Positions 36,868 through 46,102 of a stretch of DNA of 64,000 nucleotides are shown in pieces. Source of the stretch: Streptomyces paludis. GTDB lineage: Bacteria; Actinomycetota; Actinomycetes; Streptomycetales; Streptomycetaceae. Within the stretch, counting starts at the first letter, position 1. Every line of letters begins with the position of its first letter. The position numbers and the translations under genes are program-made. Below the pieces are notes generated by a model. The model saw only the letters and a program-made list of their open reading frames with translations. It was not told where the DNA came from and ran no database searches. The DNA lies in contig NZ_CP031194.1 in the NCBI RefSeq assembly GCF_003344965.1, positions 5,766,001 through 5,830,000 on the forward strand, given 5' to 3'.

Positions 36868-39800
36868 CTAACGCTCCTGGTTGTAGGTACTGCCCGGGCC
36901 GTGGCCCGGTCCGTTCGTGTCCCCGCCGGCGCGGCCCCGCTCGACACCCCGTCGCAGGCTGCTCAACCTGCCACGTATGTCCTCCGGTGCGCGCGAGACC
37001 GAGGGGCCGGTCTGCGGGGTCTGCTCCGCCGCACCCTCGACCAGATTGGCCTTGGGGACGCGGCGGGGAAGACCGGAGATGGTGACTCCGCCCGCCTTGG
37101 GCTCGCGGAGCTTCTCGGCCCGCTGCCAGCGCTCGTCGTTCCTGGAACGCCAGTCGTCGGCGCCGGCCGTCTCGCTCTGTCCGCCGCCGGTGGTGGTGCC
37201 CGTACCGGTACCGCTGTCGGTTCCGGTGGCACCGCTGCCGTTGACGCTGCCTGTTGCCGTGCTGGGGACGTTGCTGGTGGCACTGTCGTCGCCGACCGCG
37301 CCGTTGCTCTGACCGCTGCCCTGCCGGCCGCCGCCGCTTCCGCTGCCCCGGCGCGGCAGACCCGCGTCCGTCAGCGCGTGGCTGGCACTCGGGGACGGTC
37401 CCGGACGGTCGAAGCCTACGCGTTCCTGAGCGTTCTCGGGAGCGCTGTCCACGGATTCCGGTTCGGTCCGCTGCTCGGCCTCGTACGCGTTCTGGTACGT
37501 ACCTGACTCCGCCCACTCGCCCTGCTGGGCAGGGGGAGCGAAGGAGTTCTCATACGGACCCGCGGCGGCCGGGGGAGCCTGGTAGTTCCCCTCCGGATAG
37601 AACCCGGCATCGGCCGGGGCCGGGGGAGTGGCCGCCGGGAAGGACGCCGTGGACTCCGCCGGGTACGCCGTCGGCTCCGGGTAGGGCTGCGCCGGGAACT
37701 CCGCGTACGACGCCGGGGCGTACTCGGCACCGGCCGCGGGCGGCTGGGGCGCGTACGGGGCCTCCGACGGCGGCTCCTCGCGGTACTGGCCGTGCACCTG
37801 GTCCTGGAAGAGCGGCTGCTCGGAGAGGGGCGGGGTGCCCAGCGCGGCCCGGCGCTCCTCGCGCTTCTGCGAGCGGTCGACGGGGTTGAGGCGCTGCGCC
37901 TCGTCCGGCGGCTGCTCGTAGCGCGAGTCGTCGAAGCCCAGCTCCGCGGCCGTCAGCATCGGAGCGGTCTGGAACTGCTGCTCCTGCGCCGGGGGCTGCT
38001 GGTCCGGCATGATCTGCGTGACGCTGAACTCCGGCGCGGGCTCCGCAGGGGTGCCGCCACCGCCGTGGGTGATCGCGTCGGGGAGCATCACCAGCGAGGT
38101 CGTCCCGGCCTGCTCGCCCGAGGGGCGCAGCTGGACGCGGACGCCGTGCCGTTCCGAGAGCCGGCCGACCACGAAGAGACCCATGCGCTGGGACACGGCG
38201 GCGTCCACGGTCGGCGGGTTGGCCAGCTTGTGGTTGATGTCGGCGAAGTCCTCGGCGGTGAGACCGATGCCCTTGTCGTGGATCTCGATCATCACGCGGC
38301 CGTCGGGCAGCCGGGTCGCGGTCACCCGGACCTTCGTCTGCGGCGAGGAGAAGGTGGTGGCGTTCTCCAGCAGCTCGGCCAGCAGATGCACCAGGTCGGT
38401 GACGGACTGGCCGTGGATCTCGGTCTCCGGGACCCCGGTCAGCTCGATGCGCTCGTACGACTCCACCTCGGAGGCCGCCGCGCGGAGCACGTCGACCAGC
38501 GGCACCGGCTGGTTCCAGCGGCGGCCCGGCTCCTCGCCCGCGAGGACGAGGAGGTTCTCGCCGTTGCGGCGCATCCGGGTCGCGAGGTGGTCGAGCCGGA
38601 AGAGGTTCTCCAGCTGGTCCGGGTCGCCCTCGTTGTTCTCCAGATCGGAGATGAGGGTCAACTGCCCCTCGATCAGCGACTGGTTGCGGCGCGAGAGATT
38701 GGTGAAGATCGCGTTGACATTGCCCCGGAGCATGGCCTGCTCGGCGGCGAGCCGGACCGCCTCGCGGTGGACCTGGTCGAAGGCGCGGGCGACCTCGCCG
38801 ATCTCGTCGCGCGAGTCGATGGGGATGGGCTGGACACGGGTGTCGACCCGGCCGGGCTCGGCGCGCGACAGCTGGTCGACCAGCATCGGCAGCCGCTGCT
38901 CCGCGACGCCGAACGCGGCGGTGCGCAGCGCCAGCATCGAGCGGCTCAGCTGCCGGGCCATCATCGAGGCCAGGACGAAGGCGGCCAGCAGCGCGATCAC
39001 GACGATCGCGGCGGTGGTGATGGCGCTGTTGCGGGCGCTGTCCGAGATCTGCGCGGCGTCGCTCACCGCCTGGCCGATGAGGTCGTTCTCGACCTCCGTG
39101 TAGCCGTCGAACTTGGCGGTGGTGGCCGCCATCCACGCCTCGGGGGTGACCCCGCGCGACGCGAGCTGCTCGGGGTTGTCGCCGGTCGCGATGGCCGCGA
39201 CCATGCCGTCGAGGACGGAACCGTCCTTGCTCGGCGGCGCGGTGAAGTCCTCGCCGGCGGCCATCGCCTGCTGCTGCGCGGAGGCCAGCTTCTTGGCGCC
39301 CTCGGCCGTCTTCTCCTTCATGACCGCCTGGAGCTGGGCCATGTCCGCCTCCGTACCGCCGGAGACGAACTCACCGATCGCGATGTCCTCCAGATAGGCG
39401 TAACTGGAGAACGCGATCGCCTGACCGCTCTTGACGTCGGCCTTCTGGCTCGGCCGCACCAGCAGATGCATACCGATGGAGCGCTGGAGCGAACCGGCGC
39501 CCTTGGCGAGCTGGAGCGCGTAGACCGTACGGCCGTAGCTGGTGCTGTTGCCGCTGCCGAAGCCCAGGTCGTTGGAGAACTCCATGAGGGTGTGCTCGAT
39601 CGGCACGTATCCCTCTTCGGTGGCGACCGGGCCGCCGTTGCCGCCGCTCTTGTCCGGGGTCTCGACGCCCGCGGTGAACGCGGTCTTCCGCAGCTCCGCG
39701 AGGTTCGGCTCCACACTGCGGAACAGCGCGAGCCGGCGCTCCAGACCCTCACGGCTGGGCATGTCCTGGACCGCGGTGTTGAACTTCCGCGCCGCCTCGT

Positions 39801-40194
39801 CGGTGGCCGCGCGGGCCTGGACGACCACGGGGGAGTCACGCTTGTTCGTCAGCAGGGGCTGCGCGGTCAGGTCGCGCTCGTTGAGCAGCGCCTGGCCGTA
39901 GTCCGAGGCCGCCCGTACGAGCAGCGCCGTGCGCTCGGCGTCCTGCGCCTGCTGCCAGGTGTCGACGGACGCCTTCACCTGGAAGCCGCCCATGACCAGA
40001 CCGACCATCACCGGGATCAGCAGAATGGCGTTCAGCCGCGTGGGCACCCGCCAGTTGCGCGGCGAGAAACGGCTGGAACTGCCCGCCGCAGGCGGGGAAG
40101 CTGCCTTGGCCGCGGGCGGCACCGCTGTGCGGGGCGGCGGGGTGAAGTTCCCCCGCGCCTGCTGCTCCGCGGAGCTTGTTCTGCTTCGCCTCAC
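36868..40194 (-). CDS. cvnA2: conservon sensor histidine kinase-like protein CvnA, copy 2
   Basis: A 1108-residue membrane sensor. Order: cytoplasmic N-terminus, helix (about 53-72), extracytoplasmic nitrate-sensor-like domain, helix (about 395-415), HAMP, helical dimerisation region with LDHLATRMRRN (His near 535), and an HATPase domain with LLAELLENATTFSS (N box), HDKGIGL (G1) and GLFVVGRLSERHG. A disordered tail of about 400 residues rich in Pro, Gln and Glu follows. No response regulator is nearby; conservon kinases are thought to act within the CvnABCD complex. GTG start with GAGAGG upstream. Confidence 0.92.
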   Translation of the reverse strand: MRRSRTSSAEQQARGNFTPPPRTAVPPAAKAASPPAAGSSSRFSPRNWRVPTRLNAILLIPVMVGLVMGGFQVKASVDTWQQAQDAERTALLVRAASDYGQALLNERDLTAQPLLTNKRDSPVVVQARAATDEAARKFNTAVQDMPSREGLERRLALFRSVEPNLAELRKTAFTAGVETPDKSGGNGGPVATEEGYVPIEHTLMEFSNDLGFGSGNSTSYGRTVYALQLAKGAGSLQRSIGMHLLVRPSQKADVKSGQAIAFSSYAYLEDIAIGEFVSGGTEADMAQLQAVMKEKTAEGAKKLASAQQQAMAAGEDFTAPPSKDGSVLDGMVAAIATGDNPEQLASRGVTPEAWMAATTAKFDGYTEVENDLIGQAVSDAAQISDSARNSAITTAAIVVIALLAAFVLASMMARQLSRSMLALRTAAFGVAEQRLPMLVDQLSRAEPGRVDTRVQPIPIDSRDEIGEVARAFDQVHREAVRLAAEQAMLRGNVNAIFTNLSRRNQSLIEGQLTLISDLENNEGDPDQLENLFRLDHLATRMRRNGENLLVLAGEEPGRRWNQPVPLVDVLRAAASEVESYERIELTGVPETEIHGQSVTDLVHLLAELLENATTFSSPQTKVRVTATRLPDGRVMIEIHDKGIGLTAEDFADINHKLANPPTVDAAVSQRMGLFVVGRLSERHGVRVQLRPSGEQAGTTSLVMLPDAITHGGGGTPAEPAPEFSVTQIMPDQQPPAQEQQFQTAPMLTAAELGFDDSRYEQPPDEAQRLNPVDRSQKREERRAALGTPPLSEQPLFQDQVHGQYREEPPSEAPYAPQPPAAGAEYAPASYAEFPAQPYPEPTAYPAESTASFPAATPPAPADAGFYPEGNYQAPPAAAGPYENSFAPPAQQGEWAESGTYQNAYEAEQRTEPESVDSAPENAQERVGFDRPGPSPSASHALTDAGLPRRGSGSGGGRQGSGQSNGAVGDDSATSNVPSTATGSVNGSGATGTDSGTGTGTTTGGGQSETAGADDWRSRNDERWQRAEKLREPKAGGVTISGLPRRVPKANLVEGAAEQTPQTGPSVSRAPEDIRGRLSSLRRGVERGRAGGDTNGPGHGPGSTYNQER

Positions 40195-40477
40195 TCGACC
40201 AACAACCTCTCGGCGTCGGCACCTTACGTTGTGCCGCGTTCTGTTTCAGGGGCCGTACTAGCCGTACTCCTCAGGAGTCGCTGAATTCCAGCACGGGGGA
40301 GGCGTGCAATCCAAACAGCAGGAATCAGCCATTCCGAGCGGTACGAGCCTCACATGAAACGGGCATAAAGAACTAGCCACGTCAAAAGGTGAGCGTGACA
40401 TGAGCGCAGCGACACCGGCTGAGTGCGTCGGGTGTCCGAAGCGCACGAATTCTCTGTCGAAATGTTATGAACACGGA
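40195..40477. other. intergenic region upstream of cvnA2
   Basis: No coding region is supported here. It should hold the cvnA2 promoter. The only notable element is GTGCTGGAATTC (minus strand, 40294-40283), which recurs upstream of cvnA1. A minus-strand TTGACG lies near 40384-40379 without a well-spaced -10. Confidence 0.5.
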
Positions 40478-40507
40478 GGTGGGCCGTGTCCAGTGACATG
40501 GCCCACC
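40478..40507 (-). terminator. terminator after cvnD1
   Basis: An 11-base stem with one G-T pair (GGTGGGCCGTG and CATGGCCCACC) and an 8-base loop, 37 bases past the cvnD1 stop. It separates the two conservon transcripts. Confidence 0.7.
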
Positions 40508-40544
40508 CCCGGCGCTGTCTACGACAACTGCCGTAGCGGTTTGT

Positions 40545-41132
40545 CTACTTCAGTCGTGCCATGAGTGCGTGTTCGACGAGGGTGATGAGGCCGCTTTTGG
40601 CGTCGGCGCGGTGGCGGGCGTCGGTGGTGATGATGGGGGTGTCGGGGCCGATCTGGAGTGCTTCGCGTACTTCGTCGGGGGTGTAGGGCTGGTGTCCGTC
40701 GAAGCCGTTGAGGGCGATGACGAAGGGGAGTCCTGAGTTTTCGAAGTAGTCGACGGCGGGGAAGCAGTCGGCGAGGCGGCGGGTGTCGACGAGGACGACG
40801 GCGCCGATGGCGCCGCGTACGAGGTCGTCCCACATGAACCAGAAGCGGTCCTGTCCGGGGGTGCCGAAGAGGTAGAGGATGAGGTCTTGGTCGAGGGTGA
40901 TGCGGCCGAAGTCCATGGCCACGGTGGTGGTGGTCTTGTCTCCGGTGTGGGTGAGGTCGTCGATGCCGGCGGAGGCGCTGGTCATGACGGCTTCGGTACG
41001 CAGCGGGTTGATCTCCGAGACGGCGCCGACGAACGTGGTCTTGCCCACGCCGAAGCCGCCCGCCACCACGATCTTCGCGCTGGTGGTCGACCGTGCCGTC
41101 CCGGCACCGCCGCTAGAGCTTGCGAAGTCCAC
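40545..41132 (-). CDS. cvnD1: conservon GTPase CvnD, copy 1
   Basis: A 195-residue GTPase-like protein with the same P-loop (GGFGVGKTTF), TPGQD and NGFDG segments as copy 2. The two proteins differ only by a Gly-Thr insertion in the Ser/Gly-rich N-terminus and the last residue (Lys here, Arg there). It overlaps cvnC1 by 20 bases. Nearly the whole gene lies in the identical 536-base repeat. Confidence 0.9.
   Translation of the reverse strand: MDFASSSGGAGTARSTTSAKIVVAGGFGVGKTTFVGAVSEINPLRTEAVMTSASAGIDDLTHTGDKTTTTVAMDFGRITLDQDLILYLFGTPGQDRFWFMWDDLVRGAIGAVVLVDTRRLADCFPAVDYFENSGLPFVIALNGFDGHQPYTPDEVREALQIGPDTPIITTDARHRADAKSGLITLVEHALMARLK
40552..41087. repeat. 536-base identical repeat, copy B (within cvnD1)
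   Basis: Same sequence and orientation as 35100-35635. Flanking cvnC and cvnB sequences diverge at silent sites, so the identity is confined to cvnD. Confidence 0.85.
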
Positions 41133-41520
41133 TGAGCACCCTTTCGAGCAGTGTCACATCCGGCGTGCCGCCGGCCTCTCCGTTACCGGGCTGGTGAATG
41201 GCGACCATGCCGGCTTCCGCCAGGTCGGCCACGAGAATACGGGCGACGCCGAGCGGCATCGTGAGCAGTGCCGAGACCTCCGCCACGGACTTGACCTCAC
41301 GGCACAGATGGCAGATCCGCTGGTGCTCGGGGAGCAGGGTGGCGAGATGCGCCGGGTCCGCGGTCGTGCTGACCAGTGCCTCGATGGCGAGCTGGTACCG
41401 GGGCCGGGTCCGGCCGCCGGTCATGGCGTACGGACGTACCAGCGGCTGATCGCCCTCGGACCCGTAGGACGCGTCCATAGAGGCGCCGTACGGATCGTGA
41501 GAGGCGGGTGGCGGGGTCAT
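41113..41520 (-). CDS. cvnC1: conservon DUF742 protein CvnC, copy 1
   Basis: A 135-residue protein, mostly the DUF742 domain (PLVRPYAMTGGRTRPRYQLA, EHQRICHLC, MPLGVARILVADLAEAGMV, ending VTLLERVLSGLRKL). It lacks the long Gln/Pro extension of copy 2. The DUF742 domain differs from copy 2 at many positions in the middle, unlike the near-identical CvnD. It follows cvnB1 after about 106 bases. Confidence 0.9.
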   Translation of the reverse strand: MTPPPASHDPYGASMDASYGSEGDQPLVRPYAMTGGRTRPRYQLAIEALVSTTADPAHLATLLPEHQRICHLCREVKSVAEVSALLTMPLGVARILVADLAEAGMVAIHQPGNGEAGGTPDVTLLERVLSGLRKL

Positions 41521-41626
41521 GAATCCTCCGGGCGTGACAGCAAGATGCCTTCGTGCCGTCTGACTTGGCCGGTGGGGGGCCGGTTGGGCGGCCTGACGGT
41601 AGGGAGCTGGGGCGTTTCCTGGGGCC

Positions 41627-42049
41627 TCAGTGCAACAGACTTCCCTGCAACTCGGCGCGCAGGTCCGGGGTGAGGACCGTACCTGCGCGGTCGACCAGAA
41701 GGGCCATTTCGTACCCCACCAGACCGATGTCGCACTCGGGGTGGGCGAGGACGGCCAGGGAGGAACCGTCGGAGACGGACATGAGGAAGAGGAAGCCGCG
41801 CTCCATCTCCACCACGGTCTGGTTGACCGGGCCGCCTTCGAAGATCCGGGACGCCCCCGCGGTCAGCGAGGTCAGACCGGACGCCACGGCCGCGAGCTGA
41901 TCGGCGCGGTCGCGGGGGAAGCCCTCGGACATGGCCAGCAGAAGTCCGTCGGCGGAGACCACCACTGTGTGGGACACCCCGGGGGTGTTGTCCACAAAGT
42001 TGGTGATCAACCAGTTCAGATTCTGCGCAGCCTGACTCATCGGACTCAA
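41627..42049 (-). CDS. cvnB1: conservon roadblock/LC7 protein CvnB, copy 1
   Basis: A 140-residue roadblock-fold protein. The start is TTG directly abutting the cvnA1 stop (TAGTTG), with AGGAG in the cvnA1 tail; the next in-frame ATG is three codons on. It differs from copy 2 by Pro for Ala, Val for Ile, Cys for Ala and His for Asn. Partner of CvnD in the conservon complex. Confidence 0.92.
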   Translation of the reverse strand: MSPMSQAAQNLNWLITNFVDNTPGVSHTVVVSADGLLLAMSEGFPRDRADQLAAVASGLTSLTAGASRIFEGGPVNQTVVEMERGFLFLMSVSDGSSLAVLAHPECDIGLVGYEMALLVDRAGTVLTPDLRAELQGSLLH

Positions 42050-45000
42050 CTAACGCTCCTGCTGGTGAGAGGTGCCGAGGTTGAATCCGTTGCTCGCCGG
42101 GCCGGTGTTGCCCGCCTGACGACCTTGCTGGATACCCCGACGGAGATTGGTCAGCCGGCCGCGTACGTCAGCGGGTGCACGAGATACCTGCGGACCGGCC
42201 TGGGTGTTCTGTTCCTGCGCGGTTCCCGGCACCAGGTTGGCACGCGGTACCCGGCGGGGCAGACCGGAGGTGGTGAGACCGCCGGCCTGGGGCTTTTTGG
42301 CCCGCTCGGCCTGGCGTACCAGCTCGTCGTTGGGCGAGGTGCGCCAGGAGGAATTGGCGGCCACGCCGTTCGCGCCCGAACTGCTTCCCGGGCCACCGTC
42401 GCCCGAGGGAACCCCGAAGCTGTTGGTGCCCGAGTCGATGGTGCCGAAGCCACCGGCGCTGGTGCCGGTGATGCCGGAGCTGTTGGTGCCCGGACCGTTC
42501 GCGCCCGAGCCGTTCGCGCCCGAGCCGTTCGCGGAGTCGCGCCGCGGCATGAGCGGTTCACGGCGGGGCATCGGCGGCGGAGACTGCGGTCGGCTCGCGG
42601 AGGGGCCGGGCGGCAGCGACCGGGAGTCGTCGTGGAAGCTGTCCCGCGCGTCGTCCCGGGAGCCGTTGCGCGGCTCCGGCCGGTCCTGCGAGCGGTCCTG
42701 CGGACGGCCGTTGGCGCCGCCCTGCGAGCCGTTGCTCTGCGCGCCGTTGGTCCGGGGGCCGCCCTGCGGGGCGTCGCCGCCCTGCTGCGCGGCGTGGAAC
42801 CAGTTGGTTTCCAGGTTGTCGTACAGCGGGGTGCTGCCGTCACCCGGACCCGCCGGAGGCAGCGCCTCCTGCTGCGGCTGCGGCGGCAGGCCCGGCGGAC
42901 GGTAGCCGCCCTGCGAACCGGGCGCCGGGGCCGGGGCCGACGGACGCGGCGCGCTGAAGTCCTGCGGCGCGGCGAAGTCCGACGGCGGACGGAACGCGGA
43001 CCGGTCGTCCCGGTCCGGCCGGCCGTCGTACTCGGCCTGGTAGCCCGAGGGCGCCGGGGCGTTGAAGTCCGGCACCGGGAACTGCGCCGTGGCCGCGGCG
43101 TCCTGCGCGGGGTTCTGGTCGGGCCGCGGCGCGTTGAAGTCCGGGCGCGGGAACTCCGACGTGGCGCCGGGTCCCTGCTGCTCGGCCGTCGGACGGGCGA
43201 ACTGGCCGGTGGTCTCGTGCTCCTCGTGGCCGCGCGGCGCGTCCAGCGAGGGGCGCTGCGGAGCCGAGGACTGGTTGGCCCCCCAGCTGGTGGTCTGCGG
43301 GCGCTTCGGCTGCGGGTTGCCGCCCGGCAGCTCGGCGCGCGGTCCGCCGGGGGGCGGCAGCTGCCGGCCGCGGTCGGCGGGGGCGCCGCCCTGCTGGAAG
43401 GCGTTCTGGGCACGGCCGCTGAAGCCGTTCTGGCCGCCCTGGCCGTCGGACCGGTCCGTACGCTGCTGCCCCTGGCCGGGGAAGCCCTGGCCCGGACCCT
43501 GGCCCTGCGCGGGGCCCTGGCCCTGGCCGGGGCGGTTCTGGGCCGGCGCGCCGAAGGCGTTCTGGCTGAAGACGTTGCCCTGGCCCTGGCCCTGATTCTG
43601 ACCCTGGCCGGAGCCCTGCCGCTGCTGGTCCTGCGGGAAGCCGCCCTGCGGGTTGCCCTGAGGACCGCCCTGCGGACCGTTCTGCGGTCCGGGCGGTGTC
43701 CCGTCGCGGGAGGGCAGCGCCGCGCGCGGACTCGCGCCGGGGCCGACCTGGCCGCGCGGGGCGCCCGCGCCGAGCAGTCCGGGAGCGGGCGAGCCGCCGG
43801 GGCCCGCGCCGAGACCGGGACGGCCGCCGCCGGCCGTACCGGGACCGCCGGTGAGCTGGCCGCCGGTGGAGGCCGGCGACTGGCCGCCGCCGTTCGGGCC
43901 GCCGGGGCGGCCGGGCGGGCTCTTCTTGCCGCCGTGGGCGACATCGACGGGCAGCATGACCAGCGCGGTCGTACCACCGGAGTCGGACGGCCGCAGCTGG
44001 ATACGGATGCCGTGGCGCAGCGACAGCCGGCCGACCACGAACAGACCCATGCGGCGCGAGACCGAGACATCCACGGTGGGCGGCGACGCGAGCCGCTCGT
44101 TGATCGCGGCGAGGTCCTCGGGCGAGAGCCCGATACCGGTGTCGTGGATCTCGACGAGCACCCGGCCGTCCGGCAGCGCGTGGCCGGTGACCCGGACCTT
44201 CGTCTGCGGCGAGGAGAACGACGTGGCGTTCTCCAGCAGCTCGGCGAGCAGGTGCACGAGGTCGTTGACGACGCGTCCGGCGACCTCGGTCGTGGGCACC
44301 GAGGAGAGTTCGATGCGCTCGTACTGCTCCACCTCGGAGGCGGCGGCACGGAGCACGTCGACCAGCGGTACGGGCCGGGTCCACCGGCGGCCCGGCTCCT
44401 CGCCCGCGAGGACGAGGAGGTTCTCGCCGTTCCGGCGCATACGGGTCGCGAGGTGGTCGAGCTTGAAGAGGGACGACAGCTGGTCCGGGTCCGCCTCGCG
44501 GGACTCCAGCTCGGAGATCAGCGACAGCTGGCGCTGGATGAGGCCCTGGCTGCGGCGCGAGAGGTTGGTGAACATCGCGTTGACGTTGCCCCGGAGCAGG
44601 GCCTGCTCGGCGGCGAGCCGGACGGCCTCGCGGTGCACGTCGTCGAAGGCCGCGGCGACCTTTCCGATCTCGTCCCGGGAGTGCACACCGACGGACTCGA
44701 CGGAGGTGTCCACATCCTGCGGGTCCGAGTCGGAGAGCTGCTTGACCAGCTCGGGCAGCCGGTCCTGGGCGACCCTGGTCGCCGTGTCCTGGAGCCGGCG
44801 CAGCGAGCGGATCATGGACCGGGCGACCACGAAGGCGCCGATCAGCGAGACACCGAGCACCAGCAGGATGACGGCACCGTTGATGAGCGCGTCGCGCTGC
44901 GAACTGTCGCGCAGCTCGCGGGCCTTGCTCTCCATCTCACCGAGCAGGGTGGCCTCGATGGTCTTCATCGCGTTGATCCGGGTGGCCGCCTGGTCGGTCC

Positions 45001-46102
45001 AGTCCAGATACGAGCGGCCGGGCTGGGTCGCCATGCCGTCCGCGCGGTCGAGGACCCGGTCGGCGTACTTCTCGGACGACTGGATCTCGGGGCTGCCCTG
45101 GCCGTTGAGCGGGGCCATCAGCTCTTCGGCGTTGCCGCCCATCGACTCGTACAGGGCGCGGAAGGAGGTGAGGGAGTTGCGCTCCTTGTTCGCCGCGGCC
45201 AGACCGTAGAGCCGGTCGTTGTCGTTGAGGTTGCCCTTGGTGCTGGGGTTGGAGGGCAGCGCGGCGGCGATGATCGCGCGCTGGATCGAGGCGTACTCCT
45301 TGGCGGAGGAGAACGCGGCGAGCGCGCGGGTCCGCTTGATCATCTCGGGGTTGTTGGTCGCCTGGGCCATGTCCTGCGACAGGCTCAGCAGCGAGTCGAT
45401 CAGCCCGCTGTACGCGTCGACGGTCAGCGAGCGCGCGTCCGAGGTGTACGCGTCCTTGCGGATGTCGTTGATCTTGTTGACCTGGGTGGCGATCTGGTTG
45501 ACGTTGGAGCGGATGCTCTCCAGCGCCTGGTCGCTGTCGGTGTTGCCGATGTCGACCGTGGCGTCGAGGAAGACCTTCTTCGCCCGGTCGGTCTTCGTAC
45601 GGCGGTCCTGGACCGCGAAGTTCTTGGGGCTCGCGCCGTTGGTGAGGGGGCCGGCCGACTCGTCGCGCTCCGCCTGGAGGGCCTGCGCGAGGTTGGTGGC
45701 CTCCTTGGTCATCTTGGTCAGCAGCTGCATGTGCTCCAGCTGCTGCATCTCGTTGAGCGAGTCATTGATCCGCAGACCGCCCAGCGTGGTGGCCGCGACC
45801 ACCGGCAGGGTCAGCAGGGCCACCAGACGCGTACTGATGCGCCAGTTGCGCAGGGCTACGCGGGAGCCGGGGTCGCTCGGGTCCTTGACCTTCCCCCCCG
45901 GCCGCTCCGCGGGGCCGCCCGGGCCACCGGGCCCGCCCGGCCCTCCTGGACCGGCCGTCACCGCTCCGGGGCCACCACGGCCGTCGCCCGAGGGCGCGGG
46001 GCCCTGGTTCTGGGTGTGCTGGGCCGAGGAGCCGCGGTCGGATCCGCCGCGGGGCTCCTGCTCCGCCGCAGCGCTGCCATCCCTCTTGAAACGTCCCTGC
46101 AC
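42050..46102 (-). CDS. cvnA1: conservon sensor histidine kinase-like protein CvnA, copy 1
   Basis: A 1350-residue sensor. A collagen-like (GlyGlyPro) N-terminus precedes a membrane helix (about 90-110), a long helical extracytoplasmic domain, a second helix (LINGAVILLVLGVSLIGAFVVA), HAMP, LDHLATRMRRN (His near 549), and HATPase motifs LLAELLENATSFSS, HDTGIGL and GLFVVGRLSLRHG. The last 600 or so residues are disordered, with Gly-Gln-Gly and Ala-Asn-Gly-Ser-Gly repeats. GTG at 46102 is inferred from homology and a GAGG site; the frame is open upstream to 46312. Extracellular sequence differs from copy 2, so the inputs probably differ. Confidence 0.9.
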   Translation of the reverse strand: MQGRFKRDGSAAAEQEPRGGSDRGSSAQHTQNQGPAPSGDGRGGPGAVTAGPGGPGGPGGPGGPAERPGGKVKDPSDPGSRVALRNWRISTRLVALLTLPVVAATTLGGLRINDSLNEMQQLEHMQLLTKMTKEATNLAQALQAERDESAGPLTNGASPKNFAVQDRRTKTDRAKKVFLDATVDIGNTDSDQALESIRSNVNQIATQVNKINDIRKDAYTSDARSLTVDAYSGLIDSLLSLSQDMAQATNNPEMIKRTRALAAFSSAKEYASIQRAIIAAALPSNPSTKGNLNDNDRLYGLAAANKERNSLTSFRALYESMGGNAEELMAPLNGQGSPEIQSSEKYADRVLDRADGMATQPGRSYLDWTDQAATRINAMKTIEATLLGEMESKARELRDSSQRDALINGAVILLVLGVSLIGAFVVARSMIRSLRRLQDTATRVAQDRLPELVKQLSDSDPQDVDTSVESVGVHSRDEIGKVAAAFDDVHREAVRLAAEQALLRGNVNAMFTNLSRRSQGLIQRQLSLISELESREADPDQLSSLFKLDHLATRMRRNGENLLVLAGEEPGRRWTRPVPLVDVLRAAASEVEQYERIELSSVPTTEVAGRVVNDLVHLLAELLENATSFSSPQTKVRVTGHALPDGRVLVEIHDTGIGLSPEDLAAINERLASPPTVDVSVSRRMGLFVVGRLSLRHGIRIQLRPSDSGGTTALVMLPVDVAHGGKKSPPGRPGGPNGGGQSPASTGGQLTGGPGTAGGGRPGLGAGPGGSPAPGLLGAGAPRGQVGPGASPRAALPSRDGTPPGPQNGPQGGPQGNPQGGFPQDQQRQGSGQGQNQGQGQGNVFSQNAFGAPAQNRPGQGQGPAQGQGPGQGFPGQGQQRTDRSDGQGGQNGFSGRAQNAFQQGGAPADRGRQLPPPGGPRAELPGGNPQPKRPQTTSWGANQSSAPQRPSLDAPRGHEEHETTGQFARPTAEQQGPGATSEFPRPDFNAPRPDQNPAQDAAATAQFPVPDFNAPAPSGYQAEYDGRPDRDDRSAFRPPSDFAAPQDFSAPRPSAPAPAPGSQGGYRPPGLPPQPQQEALPPAGPGDGSTPLYDNLETNWFHAAQQGGDAPQGGPRTNGAQSNGSQGGANGRPQDRSQDRPEPRNGSRDDARDSFHDDSRSLPPGPSASRPQSPPPMPRREPLMPRRDSANGSGANGSGANGPGTNSSGITGTSAGGFGTIDSGTNSFGVPSGDGGPGSSSGANGVAANSSWRTSPNDELVRQAERAKKPQAGGLTTSGLPRRVPRANLVPGTAQEQNTQAGPQVSRAPADVRGRLTNLRRGIQQGRQAGNTGPASNGFNLGTSHQQER

